Source of the DNA: Bin90 sp965214635 | GTDB taxonomy: Bacteria > Chloroflexota > Dehalococcoidia > Lucifugimonadales > JADFKI01 | Assembly: GCA_965214635.1 (NCBI GenBank) | Contig: OZ243964.1 | Span: forward strand, 1,550,001-1,614,000 | Reading direction: 5' to 3' | Length of the DNA: 64,000 nt | Part shown: positions 36,693-44,797 of the stretch, piece after piece | Layout of the letters: each line of letters starts with the position of its first letter | Position numbering within the stretch: position 1 is the first letter of the stretch | Made by a program: the position numbers and the translations under genes | Notes under the pieces: model-generated | What the model was told of the DNA's origin: nothing | The model's database searches: none | The model's input: the letters and a program-made list of their open reading frames with translations, nothing else

Positions 36693-37535
36693 ATGAGCAT
36701 CCTGCTAAAGCGACGCCTGAAACAAGCCGCCGCCCTCACTTCCGCGCCGTTTCATCATCCCAAAGTCGGCGTGGACATCGTGGGCGCGCTGTCACGCGGG
36801 GCGTTCGACAGGGCGCTGCACATAGCGCGCACGACAACGCTGGCGCAAGATTTCGGTGCGGAAAAAATCATCTCCCGCCAGTATCGGTATCTGTGGATAT
36901 GCAACCCCAAAGTGGCGTCTCGGAGCATCATACGCGCGCTGTGCAGCGCCGATCCCGACGCTGAGATCATCAAGAACAAGAGCGTCTCCCAAATCTATGC
37001 GCTGTATCCGGAAGTGAGGGATTACTTTAGCTTCGCCTTCATCAGGCATCCTTTCGACCGGGCGCTGTCGCTTTATTCAGAGATTCATTTCTCCCCCGAG
37101 CGCTATCAGGAAGCGCAGAGCCAGCATAAGAAGGAGAAGCGACAGAAATTCTTCGACCAGTGTTATGGGCTGGAAGATGCAGGCAGTTTCGACGAGTATT
37201 GCCAGTGGCTGAACACGCCTTACGGGTCGGATATGTTCGCTGACCCGCACTTTCGCTCCCAGCACCTCATGATACGGCTTGCGGACGGACGCTTGCCCGA
37301 TTTCATCGGCCATATGGAGAGCATCGATGAAGGCTTGCGGCAGGCTGCCGAGATGGTGGGAATGCCCGCGCCCGAGCTGCCGATGCTGAACACGATGGCG
37401 GGGTGGCAGTCGTCGTCGGACGCGCTGAATGCCGCCAGAACTGCGATGCGCGCGCACCTGACGGCACGCAGCCGGGAATTGCTGCTCGAGCGGTATGCCA
37501 CCGACATGGAGCTGGGCGGCTATTCGCCGGACTGA
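36693..37535 (+). CDS. Sulfotransferase family 2 protein
   Basis: The 280-residue protein has the PAPS-binding elements of carbohydrate sulfotransferases. The 5'-phosphosulfate loop is WICNPKVASRSII (near 68-80) and the 3'-phosphate element SFAFIRHPFDRALSLYSE (near 110-127). There is no membrane segment. Set between glycosyltransferases and a flippase, it probably sulfates a sugar of the surface glycan before export, using PAPS. That linkage is inference from position. Confidence 0.85.
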   Translation: MSILLKRRLKQAAALTSAPFHHPKVGVDIVGALSRGAFDRALHIARTTTLAQDFGAEKIISRQYRYLWICNPKVASRSIIRALCSADPDAEIIKNKSVSQIYALYPEVRDYFSFAFIRHPFDRALSLYSEIHFSPERYQEAQSQHKKEKRQKFFDQCYGLEDAGSFDEYCQWLNTPYGSDMFADPHFRSQHLMIRLADGRLPDFIGHMESIDEGLRQAAEMVGMPAPELPMLNTMAGWQSSSDALNAARTAMRAHLTARSRELLLERYATDMELGGYSPD

Positions 37536-37583
37536 TGCGGATATGCAATCCTAACAAGCCCTTGAAGTGAGCGAACCCCGCTT

Positions 37584-38969
37584 ATGCCCCTGATACGCAC
37601 ATTAGCGCAGCAGGCAATCGGCAGTCGAATGAATGCCCTGCTCGTGTGGGTTGCTTCCGCATCCAAACAGCGTGTGGCGCGCCAGTCCTTTTGGCTGGGC
37701 GCATTGCTGCTCGTGCATATGGTGGGCGGGCTAGTAACCCTGGCTCTGTCCGCTCGGATTCTCGGCGTCGATGGGCTGGGCGTTTTCACCATCATCACCG
37801 CTTTCTGCGCACTCATTTATGGGTTCGCAGTAATGCCGGGAAGCGATGCTGCAATAACCTTCGTAACCCGTGCTGTCATCGATGGACGCCCGGAAGAGGG
37901 TGCGCGCGTAGTTCGTTTTACGCTGGCAGCGTCCATGGGGCTGGCGCTCATCGCCTACTGCGTCATTGTGGTGCTCACATTCACCGCCGCTAGCCTGCTG
38001 GAGATCGACCCAGAATACAAAATCCTAGTGCTCTTGTACGGCATCAGCGGCATCTTGGTTGCTGCTAACGAGGTGTCATTGGCAATGCTGCGGATGGCTG
38101 ACCGCATACACCTCTATCTGTTCGCTGACCTCGCAAGCAGACTAGTTGGGATTGTGATGCTGGCAACGGTGTGGCTGACGGGTGGGGGGATGACAGGCGT
38201 AGTTCTGGCTTATGTTGCTGCGGATGCGGTTTCTGGGCTGGGCAAGTTCGCCGCCACCACTGTTTCAGCGTCGCAGGCTGGGCTTGCCGGATTGCTGCGC
38301 TCGGCATCCATCAGAATCCCGCCGGAAGTGGTGCGCTTCCACACTGGGGCTTTCTGGGAGTTGAAGCTGGCTACGCTGGTTGACAACATAGATGTCATAC
38401 TGCTGGCGCGCTTCGCTGGGACAGCAGATGTGGGGCTATACCGTGTGGCGCGGAGGATTGTGGACACCGCAAGGCGTCCGATAGGGCTGATAGCGCAGGC
38501 GGCGCGCCCCGAATTCAGCAGGCAATGGTACTCTGGCAAGATGGCTGAACTGCGCCGCACCGTGTTCCGCATCACCATGCTGTCAATCGGCTTGGCTGTC
38601 GTAGGATTCGGGCTGCTCATACTCTTTCGTGAGCCGGTAATTCGGCTGTTCCTCGGAGACGACTTCTCCGGCGTTTCCCCGCTCTTGCTGATACTCATTT
38701 TCAGCGGGATACCCGCCGCTGCGGCGTTCAGAATGCTGCCAGCAGCGGTGGGGCGCATCTTCCCGCATCTGCTATCTAGGATAGTGGGTGTGATAGTCTT
38801 CTTCGCTGCAATGTTGTGGCTGGCGCCCCTGTACGGCGCATCAGGCGCAGCTTGGGCAAGGACCATCTTCAACCTAACCTGCCTGCTAGTTACAGTCCCC
38901 TTTGCCATCTCCATATTGCGCGAGAACTATCGTCCCTCCGAGCCAACCCACTCAGGACACGCCGAATAG
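37584..38969 (+). CDS. Oligosaccharide flippase (Wzx/MATE-like)
   Basis: The 461-residue protein has about 12 hydrophobic segments. It starts the fold with FWLGALLLVHMVGGLVTLALSARILGVDGLG, typical of polysaccharide_synt family flippases, and has a central RRIVDTARRPIGLI near 290. It would move lipid-linked glycan repeat units across the membrane. It lies between the sulfotransferase and the third paralogous glycosyltransferase, and no polymerase (Wzy) or length regulator is in the window. Confidence 0.9.
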   Translation: MPLIRTLAQQAIGSRMNALLVWVASASKQRVARQSFWLGALLLVHMVGGLVTLALSARILGVDGLGVFTIITAFCALIYGFAVMPGSDAAITFVTRAVIDGRPEEGARVVRFTLAASMGLALIAYCVIVVLTFTAASLLEIDPEYKILVLLYGISGILVAANEVSLAMLRMADRIHLYLFADLASRLVGIVMLATVWLTGGGMTGVVLAYVAADAVSGLGKFAATTVSASQAGLAGLLRSASIRIPPEVVRFHTGAFWELKLATLVDNIDVILLARFAGTADVGLYRVARRIVDTARRPIGLIAQAARPEFSRQWYSGKMAELRRTVFRITMLSIGLAVVGFGLLILFREPVIRLFLGDDFSGVSPLLLILIFSGIPAAAAFRMLPAAVGRIFPHLLSRIVGVIVFFAAMLWLAPLYGASGAAWARTIFNLTCLLVTVPFAISILRENYRPSEPTHSGHAE

Positions 38970-38989
38970 CCAGCCCTCCGTACCTCACC

Positions 38990-39019
38990 TTGACACATAA
39001 AGAGGTCGGGGAATAGCAT
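38990..39019 (+). promoter_or_regulatory. Candidate promoter of the third paralogous glycosyltransferase
   Basis: TTGACA, an 18-nt spacer and TAGCAT. It matches the element before paralog 1. Transcription would begin near 39026, downstream of the ATG at 39018, which favours the start at 39084. Confidence 0.55.
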
Positions 39020-39083
39020 GTTGAAGTTACCCCTGTGCCCGCTCTTATCAGGAAACCGCCGTGTGAGGCCGTGTGAGACACGC

Positions 39084-40604
39084 ATGACGCCCAAACCCGC
39101 ATCTGTTCGCTACAACGATTGGCGCAGCGTGGCAGTTGAGCCGCTTGACACATTCACGCCCACGATGCCCGTCAGCGTCATCATCCCGTACTATCAGACG
39201 CCCGCGGAGACACTTGCGCGAACCCTCGCCGGGCTGGAACGCCAAACCTACCCGCGCGACCTCTTTGAGGTGATAATAGTGGACGATGGATCAGAGCCGC
39301 CGTTGTCTACACTCCCCGTCACCTCGCTGGATGTCAAGGTGGTGCACCAAGAGCGGCGCGGGTTCGGACTCGCCCGAGCGAGAAACACCGGCGCCAACGC
39401 CGCTGCCCACGACATTCTGATATTTCTCGACAGCGACATTATTACCGATGCAGACTGGGTGGCGTCCCATGCTAGGTGGCATCATGCCGTCTCCGATGCG
39501 CTGACATTTGGCCCCCCACTTTATGTGTCGGTGAACGACATAGACGCAGAGACCATCAGGCGCTGCAGTGGCAACTTGAAGGAGCTGTTCTCAGACCGGC
39601 CGGCGGACACGAGCTGGACTGTACCCTACCTAACCAGAACCGAACACCTGACTTCAAAACCTGATGGTCTGTTCTCAACTTTCGATGATATATTCAAGGT
39701 AGTGGTCGGCAACAATATCGGGGTCAGCAGGGATTTCTACTGGTCATTGGGCGGGTTCGACGAATCGTTCACTCGCTGGGGGTGGGAGGACACTGAGTTT
39801 GGCTACCGAGCTTATACCCGAGGCGGGCTGCTGATACCCTTACGCGACACCATCAAATGGCACCAGGGTCGATGGAAGGAACATAGGGAGGCCAAAGCCG
39901 CAGAGCATCGGCTCCAGAGAGGAAAAGCGTCTAATCTGATTGCCCATCCCACATTCCGTGCCAAACACTTGGGGCGTGCGTTCAAGGTGCCGCAGTATGT
40001 GGTTACCATAGATGCCGGGGATGCAACTGCTGACCAGACCATCGCGACCATTGTGAACATCCTAGCCGACCCGGTATACGACCTTGTGGTGAGAATCGAA
40101 TTACCCCCCCCCCCCCGCGAAGACCCCGAGCGGCTGGCGCTGCTTGAAGACGATTTCGGCGCAGACTCGCGGGTGCGCATCGCTCCCACTTGCTCTGCTC
40201 TGGACGATTTCCCCGCGTCGCCGTTCCACATCACACTTCCCGCCGGCGCGGCGTTTGGCAGGGGCTTGGTGAGCCGTCTGCGTGCTAGGCTGGGAGACGC
40301 TGTCATCGCTTATGGCACATTCTCGGACATGGGCGCAGTGTCAATCGCGCGCGCATGGGCGCTGCACCGGGCGCGCCGCGCGGGTGGAAGCGCCGCCGAT
40401 TTCGGTGCGGTGCGGAAAATACCCGCCCGAGCGCTCAAACACAAGCGCGCCAAGCCAGTGGGATATTCATCGAGATCGACGAGAATGGACACCTTGCGCT
40501 ACTGGATAGCAAACATCCATAGTCTCAAAGATGCTTGGGCGATCTTTAAATTCCTAGTCGTGCGCGCGGGGGGGGGGGGGGGCAAATCGATAGTGAAGCC
40601 TTAA
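39084..40604 (+). CDS. Family 2 glycosyltransferase, paralog 3, with poly-C and poly-G tracts
   Basis: The 506-residue protein is nearly identical to paralog 1 over its GT-A domain (VSVIIPYYQTP, LDSDIITDAD, TRWGWEDTEFGYR) and C-terminal region. The segment around residues 170-215 is different and longer. Thirteen C (40104-40116) encode Pro residues in the middle of the C-terminal region, where paralog 1 has only six. Fifteen G (40568-40582) encode the Gly run five codons before the KSIVKP ending. A change of one or two bases in the C tract would truncate the protein. The start at 39084 aligns with the other paralogs; an ATG at 39018 would extend the frame into the promoter. Confidence 0.9.
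   Translation: MTPKPASVRYNDWRSVAVEPLDTFTPTMPVSVIIPYYQTPAETLARTLAGLERQTYPRDLFEVIIVDDGSEPPLSTLPVTSLDVKVVHQERRGFGLARARNTGANAAAHDILIFLDSDIITDADWVASHARWHHAVSDALTFGPPLYVSVNDIDAETIRRCSGNLKELFSDRPADTSWTVPYLTRTEHLTSKPDGLFSTFDDIFKVVVGNNIGVSRDFYWSLGGFDESFTRWGWEDTEFGYRAYTRGGLLIPLRDTIKWHQGRWKEHREAKAAEHRLQRGKASNLIAHPTFRAKHLGRAFKVPQYVVTIDAGDATADQTIATIVNILADPVYDLVVRIELPPPPREDPERLALLEDDFGADSRVRIAPTCSALDDFPASPFHITLPAGAAFGRGLVSRLRARLGDAVIAYGTFSDMGAVSIARAWALHRARRAGGSAADFGAVRKIPARALKHKRAKPVGYSSRSTRMDTLRYWIANIHSLKDAWAIFKFLVVRAGGGGGKSIVKP
40104..40116 (+). repeat. Poly-C tract of 13 inside glycosyltransferase 3
   Basis: Thirteen consecutive C encode four Pro codons plus the first base of an Arg codon. Paralog 1 has 6 C at the homologous place, paralog 2 none. 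Length change other than by three shifts the frame about 165 codons before the stop. Confidence 0.9.
40568..40582 (+). repeat. Poly-G tract of 15 at the end of glycosyltransferase 3
   Basis: Fifteen consecutive G followed by CAAATCGATAGTGAAGCC, homologous to the end of paralog 1. The reading register is one base different from that in paralog 1, consistent with tract-length change since duplication. Confidence 0.9.
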
Positions 40605-40612
40605 TAGCCCCC

Positions 40613-40666
40613 AAGTTCGCCGGACAAATTTGGAGTGTCCTCTATGCAGGTAGGGAATGCCCCAGC
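40613..40666 (+). repeat. Island-flanking direct repeat, copy 2
   Basis: Matches 31970-32026 in the same orientation, sharing GGAGTGTCCTCTATGCAGGT and the flanking CCCCAGC. It begins 8 nt after the stop of the last island gene. Confidence 0.75.
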
Positions 40667-40681
40667 GGGCAGAGATTAGAC

Positions 40682-40711
40682 TTGCCAAACTGAGTATAAA
40701 ATATGTAAAAT
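40682..40711 (+). promoter_or_regulatory. Candidate promoter of the DUF1800-DUF1501 unit
   Basis: TTGCCA, an 18-nt spacer and TAAAAT in an AT-rich stretch, about 130 nt before the DUF1800 start. Confidence 0.45.
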
Positions 40712-40840
40712 GTCCGATAGGCTTGCAGCAAGCGGATTGGTGGATTAGGTGGTACGATTAGGCTGCTATCAAGGCTAAAATTACTGATAAAATAGCGTTG
40801 GAAGAGGGCAGTTGACCCTAGTTGAGCAAGGAGGCAAAGT

Positions 40841-42259
40841 ATGGCGAGCAACGATGCTGCGCTGATAGCCCATCTGATGCGGCGCGCCGGGTTTGGGGCT
40901 GCGCGGGCGGAGTTGGACGATCTGGCGTCGAAGGGCTATGAGGCTATCGTAGAAGACCTGATTCATCCGGAGCGTTTCCCGGAGATGCAAGAGGATGTGT
41001 GGAAGCGGTATAACCTTGAGCTGAGCTACAACGATTCGCTGCCGGCGCACGCCGGGCGGTGGGTGTATCGGATGGTGAACACCGAGCGCCCGCTCCAAGA
41101 GAAGATGGCGCTGCTGTGGCACCATGTGTTCGCTACGGCGTGGTACAAGGGCGAGCATGTGCCCTCGATGATACGCCAAATAGACACATTCCGCGATGTG
41201 GGAATGTCCGATATGCGGAGCATCCTGCTGGCGCTGGCGAAAGACCCGGCGATGAACTACTGGCTGGACAACTGCGAAAACCACAAGGGCGAGCCTAACG
41301 AAAACTGGGGACGCGAGCTGCTCGAGCTCTTCTCCATGGGCGTGGGGCACTACTCGGAAGAAGACATCAAGAACGCCTCGCGCGCCTTCACAGGATGGAC
41401 ATTCACCCAGCCCATACCGCTATACCCATTCGGCAGCTACGATGCCTACTTCCAGTACAAGCCAGAAGACCACGACGACTCGGAGAAGACCTTCCTCGGC
41501 GAAACCGGCAACTTCAACGGCGAAGACATCATCGACATCATCGTGAAGCAGCCGGCGACGGCAGCGTTCATCTGCCGCCACCTGTACAACTTCTTCGTCG
41601 CTGATGAGCCACAGGTGCCGGCGTGGGAACTCGAACCGCCGCGCGACCCCGAGGCGATGGAAACGCTGATTACCGCATACTTCGAGCACGACGGGCAGAT
41701 TCGCCCCATCCTGCGGACGCTGTTCAACTCCGACTTCTTCAAGGCGGCGATGTTCAAGAAGGTGAAAAGCCCGGCTGAGCTGGTCTCCGGCACAATCAAG
41801 CTGGTCGGGACATACAAGTTCCCAGACCCGAAAGAGAACATCGGCACGCTGGGCGGCGCTACGGCGGTGATGGGGCAGCAACTGATGAACCCGCCCACCG
41901 TCGAGGGCTGGCACACGGGCCACGAGTGGATTGACGGCGGCACGCTCAATGAGCGCATCAACTTCGCAGTCAACCAGATCAACGATGTGTCCAAGCCCGG
42001 CATCCGAGACATCGTGGCGCGGATGAGCGATGGCGCAGGCGACGATGGCGCAGTCTCACCCGCAGAGTTCGTGGACTTGTCCCTAGAACTTGCGGGGTAT
42101 GTGTCCGTGGACGATGACACCAAAGCAGGGCTGATGCGCTATGCCGAGGCTGCGGGCGGCCTGCGGTTCGGCAACGATGAGGAAGCGGACGACAGCGCCA
42201 AGCACATTGGCAGGATGCTGCAGCTCATCGTGTCCACGCGAGAGTACCAGTTCGCATAG
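40841..42259 (+). CDS. DUF1800 domain-containing protein
   Basis: The 472-residue protein matches DUF1800: LMRRAGFGAARAELD at the N-terminus, LLWHHVFAT near 90, NENWGRELLELFSMGVGHYSEEDI near 155-178, RAFTGWTF and the QQLMNPPTVEGW block near 350. The family function is unknown. It is nearly always next to a DUF1501 gene, as here. No signal peptide is present although relatives are often exported. AAGGAGG precedes the ATG. Confidence 0.93.
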   Translation: MASNDAALIAHLMRRAGFGAARAELDDLASKGYEAIVEDLIHPERFPEMQEDVWKRYNLELSYNDSLPAHAGRWVYRMVNTERPLQEKMALLWHHVFATAWYKGEHVPSMIRQIDTFRDVGMSDMRSILLALAKDPAMNYWLDNCENHKGEPNENWGRELLELFSMGVGHYSEEDIKNASRAFTGWTFTQPIPLYPFGSYDAYFQYKPEDHDDSEKTFLGETGNFNGEDIIDIIVKQPATAAFICRHLYNFFVADEPQVPAWELEPPRDPEAMETLITAYFEHDGQIRPILRTLFNSDFFKAAMFKKVKSPAELVSGTIKLVGTYKFPDPKENIGTLGGATAVMGQQLMNPPTVEGWHTGHEWIDGGTLNERINFAVNQINDVSKPGIRDIVARMSDGAGDDGAVSPAEFVDLSLELAGYVSVDDDTKAGLMRYAEAAGGLRFGNDEEADDSAKHIGRMLQLIVSTREYQFA

Positions 42260-42265
42260 CACTAC

Positions 42266-42304
42266 GATGCGGGGCGATTATGCTTTAGGCGTCCTCCCCG
42301 CATC
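42266..42304 (+). terminator. Hairpin between DUF1800 and DUF1501 genes
   Basis: A 9-bp GC-rich stem (42266-42274 with 42296-42304) lies 7 nt after the DUF1800 stop. No T-tract follows, so it may stabilise or partly terminate the transcript. Confidence 0.45.
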
Positions 42305-42395
42305 ACGGCTTCGTCTTCATCCATCAAAGCAGGTTACAAGAGCAGTCGGGGGTCAAAAGCCCGATACCCGATAGGTAGTTAAGGAGGCACTTGAG

Positions 42396-43547
42396 ATGCC
42401 AGCAAACGGAAATGGGAAAGACCCGGTTCTGGTCGTCGTGCAGCTGAGCGGCGGCAACGACTTCATGCACACGCTGATTCCGTACAACAGCCCAACATAT
42501 TACGACAACCGCAAGCTGGTGCGGATAGAGCGCGAGGATGTGCTGCCGATAAACGACGACCTCGCCTTTAACCCGAACTTCCGCCCGATCAAAGAGATGT
42601 TCGAAGAGGGCAAGGTAGCGGTCGTGCAAGGCATCGGCTATCCGAACTCCAACCGTTCGCACTTCCGCGGGATGGACATATGGCACACCTGCGAGCCGGA
42701 CAAGGTTGTAACCGAAGGCTGGGTGGGCAAGGCGCTGAAAGAGCTTGACCCGAAGGGCGAGGATGAGCTGACGGGCATCAACTTCGGCGTGGGGCTGCCG
42801 CGCGCAATGGCGGTGCCGGGCGTGCCCGTTACCTCTGTCAACGATCTGGATAACTACGGGCTGATGACAGGCATCGGCGAGGACGAACAGCGCGACCAAG
42901 CGTTGCAGATATTCAAGGACATGTACGCACAGGCGATAGGCACCGGTCCGGTGATGGAGTATCTGTCGCGGACGGGGATGGATGTGCTGCGAGGCGCAGA
43001 CCGCCTGAAGGTGGCGCCGGAGCAGTACGAGTCTAGCGTGGAATACGGCGACTCCGCCATCGCCAACAGCCTGCGAGACATTGCGCGGGTGCACACGGCG
43101 GGTCTTGGCACGCGCATCTTCTACACGAGCCACGGCGGCTACGACACGCACGCCAATGAGAACCCCACACACCCGAAGCTGCTTCAAGACCTGTCGGGCG
43201 CTATACGCGACTTCTTCGATGACCTGAACGAGCATGACGCCGCCGACAATGTGGTGATGTTTGTGTTCACCGAGTTTGGGCGGCGCATCCGGGACAACGG
43301 CAGCGGCACAGACCACGGCAGTGGCGGCGGTGCTTTCATCATCGGCGAGCCGGTCAACGGTGGGCTATACTCCGACTACCCGTCGCTCAGCCCGGAAACT
43401 TGGGCGAAGGGCGAAGACCTAGAGCACACCATCGACTTCCGCGGCATCTACGGCACGCTGCTGGAGCAGTGGATGGGCATAGACGCTCCGCCCATCGTCA
43501 ACGGCACATATGAGCAGATAAAGCCATTCAAGTATCAGCTAGTGTAG
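42396..43547 (+). CDS. DUF1501 domain-containing protein
   Basis: The 383-residue protein matches DUF1501, a sulfatase or phosphatase-superfamily relative. It has VVVQLSGGNDFMHTLIP near residue 10, GIGYPNSNRSHFRGMDIWHT near 75 and the C-terminal metal-type block FTEFGRRI..NGSGTDHG near 290. Its molecular role is not known. It forms the usual pair with DUF1800. There is no Tat signal, unlike many relatives. AAGGAGG precedes the start. Confidence 0.93.
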   Translation: MPANGNGKDPVLVVVQLSGGNDFMHTLIPYNSPTYYDNRKLVRIEREDVLPINDDLAFNPNFRPIKEMFEEGKVAVVQGIGYPNSNRSHFRGMDIWHTCEPDKVVTEGWVGKALKELDPKGEDELTGINFGVGLPRAMAVPGVPVTSVNDLDNYGLMTGIGEDEQRDQALQIFKDMYAQAIGTGPVMEYLSRTGMDVLRGADRLKVAPEQYESSVEYGDSAIANSLRDIARVHTAGLGTRIFYTSHGGYDTHANENPTHPKLLQDLSGAIRDFFDDLNEHDAADNVVMFVFTEFGRRIRDNGSGTDHGSGGGAFIIGEPVNGGLYSDYPSLSPETWAKGEDLEHTIDFRGIYGTLLEQWMGIDAPPIVNGTYEQIKPFKYQLV

Positions 43548-43550
43548 GTG

Positions 43551-43614
43551 GATGCGGTCGTCGAGCCGTCGCCGCACCGCCCGCTAGGCGCAGTGTCGGC
43601 TTGGCGACCGCATC
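43551..43614 (+). other. Structured intergenic segment before the NHL gene
   Basis: A perfect 10-bp inverted repeat (43551-43560 with 43605-43614) encloses a smaller AGCCG/CGGCT pair. It lies between DUF1501 and the NHL gene and could be a terminator or processing site. Confidence 0.35.
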
Positions 43615-43641
43615 ACGCTTCACACGCAGCGAGGTGAGATT

Positions 43642-44640
43642 ATGAGTAGACCTTACGGGCTTTTGAGGTCGGGCTTCCCCTATTATATGACGCTTGGCAT
43701 GAGGCGCGTTACTTCCAACGCCGTGGACATCGCATTCGGCAAGGAAGAGCGCGTCTATGTGCTATGTCGAGGCGGGCTTGGCACTGAGATAAGGCGCATC
43801 AACTGGGCTGACGACAACCTTGGCACCATCGGCACGGGCGTGTTCCAGTGGCCCTCCGGGCTGCTGTGCGACGAAGACGAGCGGCTGTATATCAGCGATG
43901 AGGCGCACAACAAGGTGTTCGTCTTCGACAAAGACGGCAACGAGCTTGCTCGCTGGGGCGAAGAGGGCGACGGCGAGGGGCAGTTCAGCCGCCCCGCCGG
44001 GATGGACTTCGACTGCGATGGCAACATCGTCCTGTCCGACACGCTGAACCACCGCATCCAAAAGTACACGCGCGATGGCGAGTTCATATCGCAGTTCGGC
44101 GAACACGGCGATGGTGAAGGGCAGCTGAACATGCCCTGGGGCGTCTCTGTGGACGCTGAGGGCGATGTCTATGTGGCAGACTGGCGCAACGACCGTGTGC
44201 AGAAGTTCGGACCGGATAGCGAATTCCTGATGAGCATCGGCGAATCGGGCAGCACAAAGGGCGCACTCGACCGCCCGACGAGCGTTGCTGTGGACAAAGA
44301 CGGCGATGTGTATGTTGCGGACTGGGGCAACGACAGGGTGCAGCTCTTCGACGCCGAAGGTCGGTTCGTGGAGCAGTTCTTCGGGGATGCGAACCTGTCG
44401 CGTTCGGCGCGCGAGTATATCCTTGCGAACCCCGTTACGCTGCGGCTGCGGGAGATGACGGACTTGGAAGAGACCAAGCGGTTGCGTGCTCCGCTGACCG
44501 TGCGCGTGGACGATGAGGGTCGCCTGTACATCACGGACTTCGGATCGCACCGCATCCAGATATACAAGAAAGAGGCGTATGCGCTTTCGGAGCAAGAGAT
44601 AGCCCCTCCGATGCGCAACCCGGTGCTGTTCACGACCTAG
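43642..44640 (+). CDS. NHL-repeat six-bladed beta-propeller protein
   Basis: The 332-residue protein has at least five NHL repeats with the pattern G.F..P.G.(A/V)D..G.(V/I)YV.D..N.R(V/I)Q.(F/Y). Blades begin near residues 70, 115, 160, 208 and 265. There is no signal peptide, so it may act in the cytoplasm or be exported by another route. NHL propellers bind proteins, RNA or ligands, or act as lactonase-like enzymes; nothing here decides. GAGGTGAG precedes the ATG. Confidence 0.88.
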   Translation: MSRPYGLLRSGFPYYMTLGMRRVTSNAVDIAFGKEERVYVLCRGGLGTEIRRINWADDNLGTIGTGVFQWPSGLLCDEDERLYISDEAHNKVFVFDKDGNELARWGEEGDGEGQFSRPAGMDFDCDGNIVLSDTLNHRIQKYTRDGEFISQFGEHGDGEGQLNMPWGVSVDAEGDVYVADWRNDRVQKFGPDSEFLMSIGESGSTKGALDRPTSVAVDKDGDVYVADWGNDRVQLFDAEGRFVEQFFGDANLSRSAREYILANPVTLRLREMTDLEETKRLRAPLTVRVDDEGRLYITDFGSHRIQIYKKEAYALSEQEIAPPMRNPVLFTT

Positions 44641-44684
44641 TTCTCAGAAGATTAGGCTTTGCGGCGATGAAGCCGCTTAGGGCG

Positions 44685-44717
44685 CGCCCGACCAACATCC
44701 GGTCGGGCGTGTTGTTT
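44685..44717 (+). terminator. Intrinsic terminator after the NHL gene
   Basis: A perfect 9-bp stem (44685-44693 with 44701-44709), 7-nt loop and T-rich tail TGTTGTTTT. Confidence 0.8.
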
Positions 44718-44797
44718 TAAGGGCTGAAATGCGGATACTAGGCTCAAGCGTCATCACGGGAATCCTCTCGCTGTCGGGTAGGGGCAGACCGGGACGG

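Noticed and set aside
39018..39083. Longer start of glycosyltransferase 3
   Set aside because: It would begin inside the conserved promoter-like element and does not align with the paralogs.
42324..43316. 330-codon minus-strand frame opposite DUF1501
   Set aside because: Shadow of a well-supported gene; no recognisable protein.
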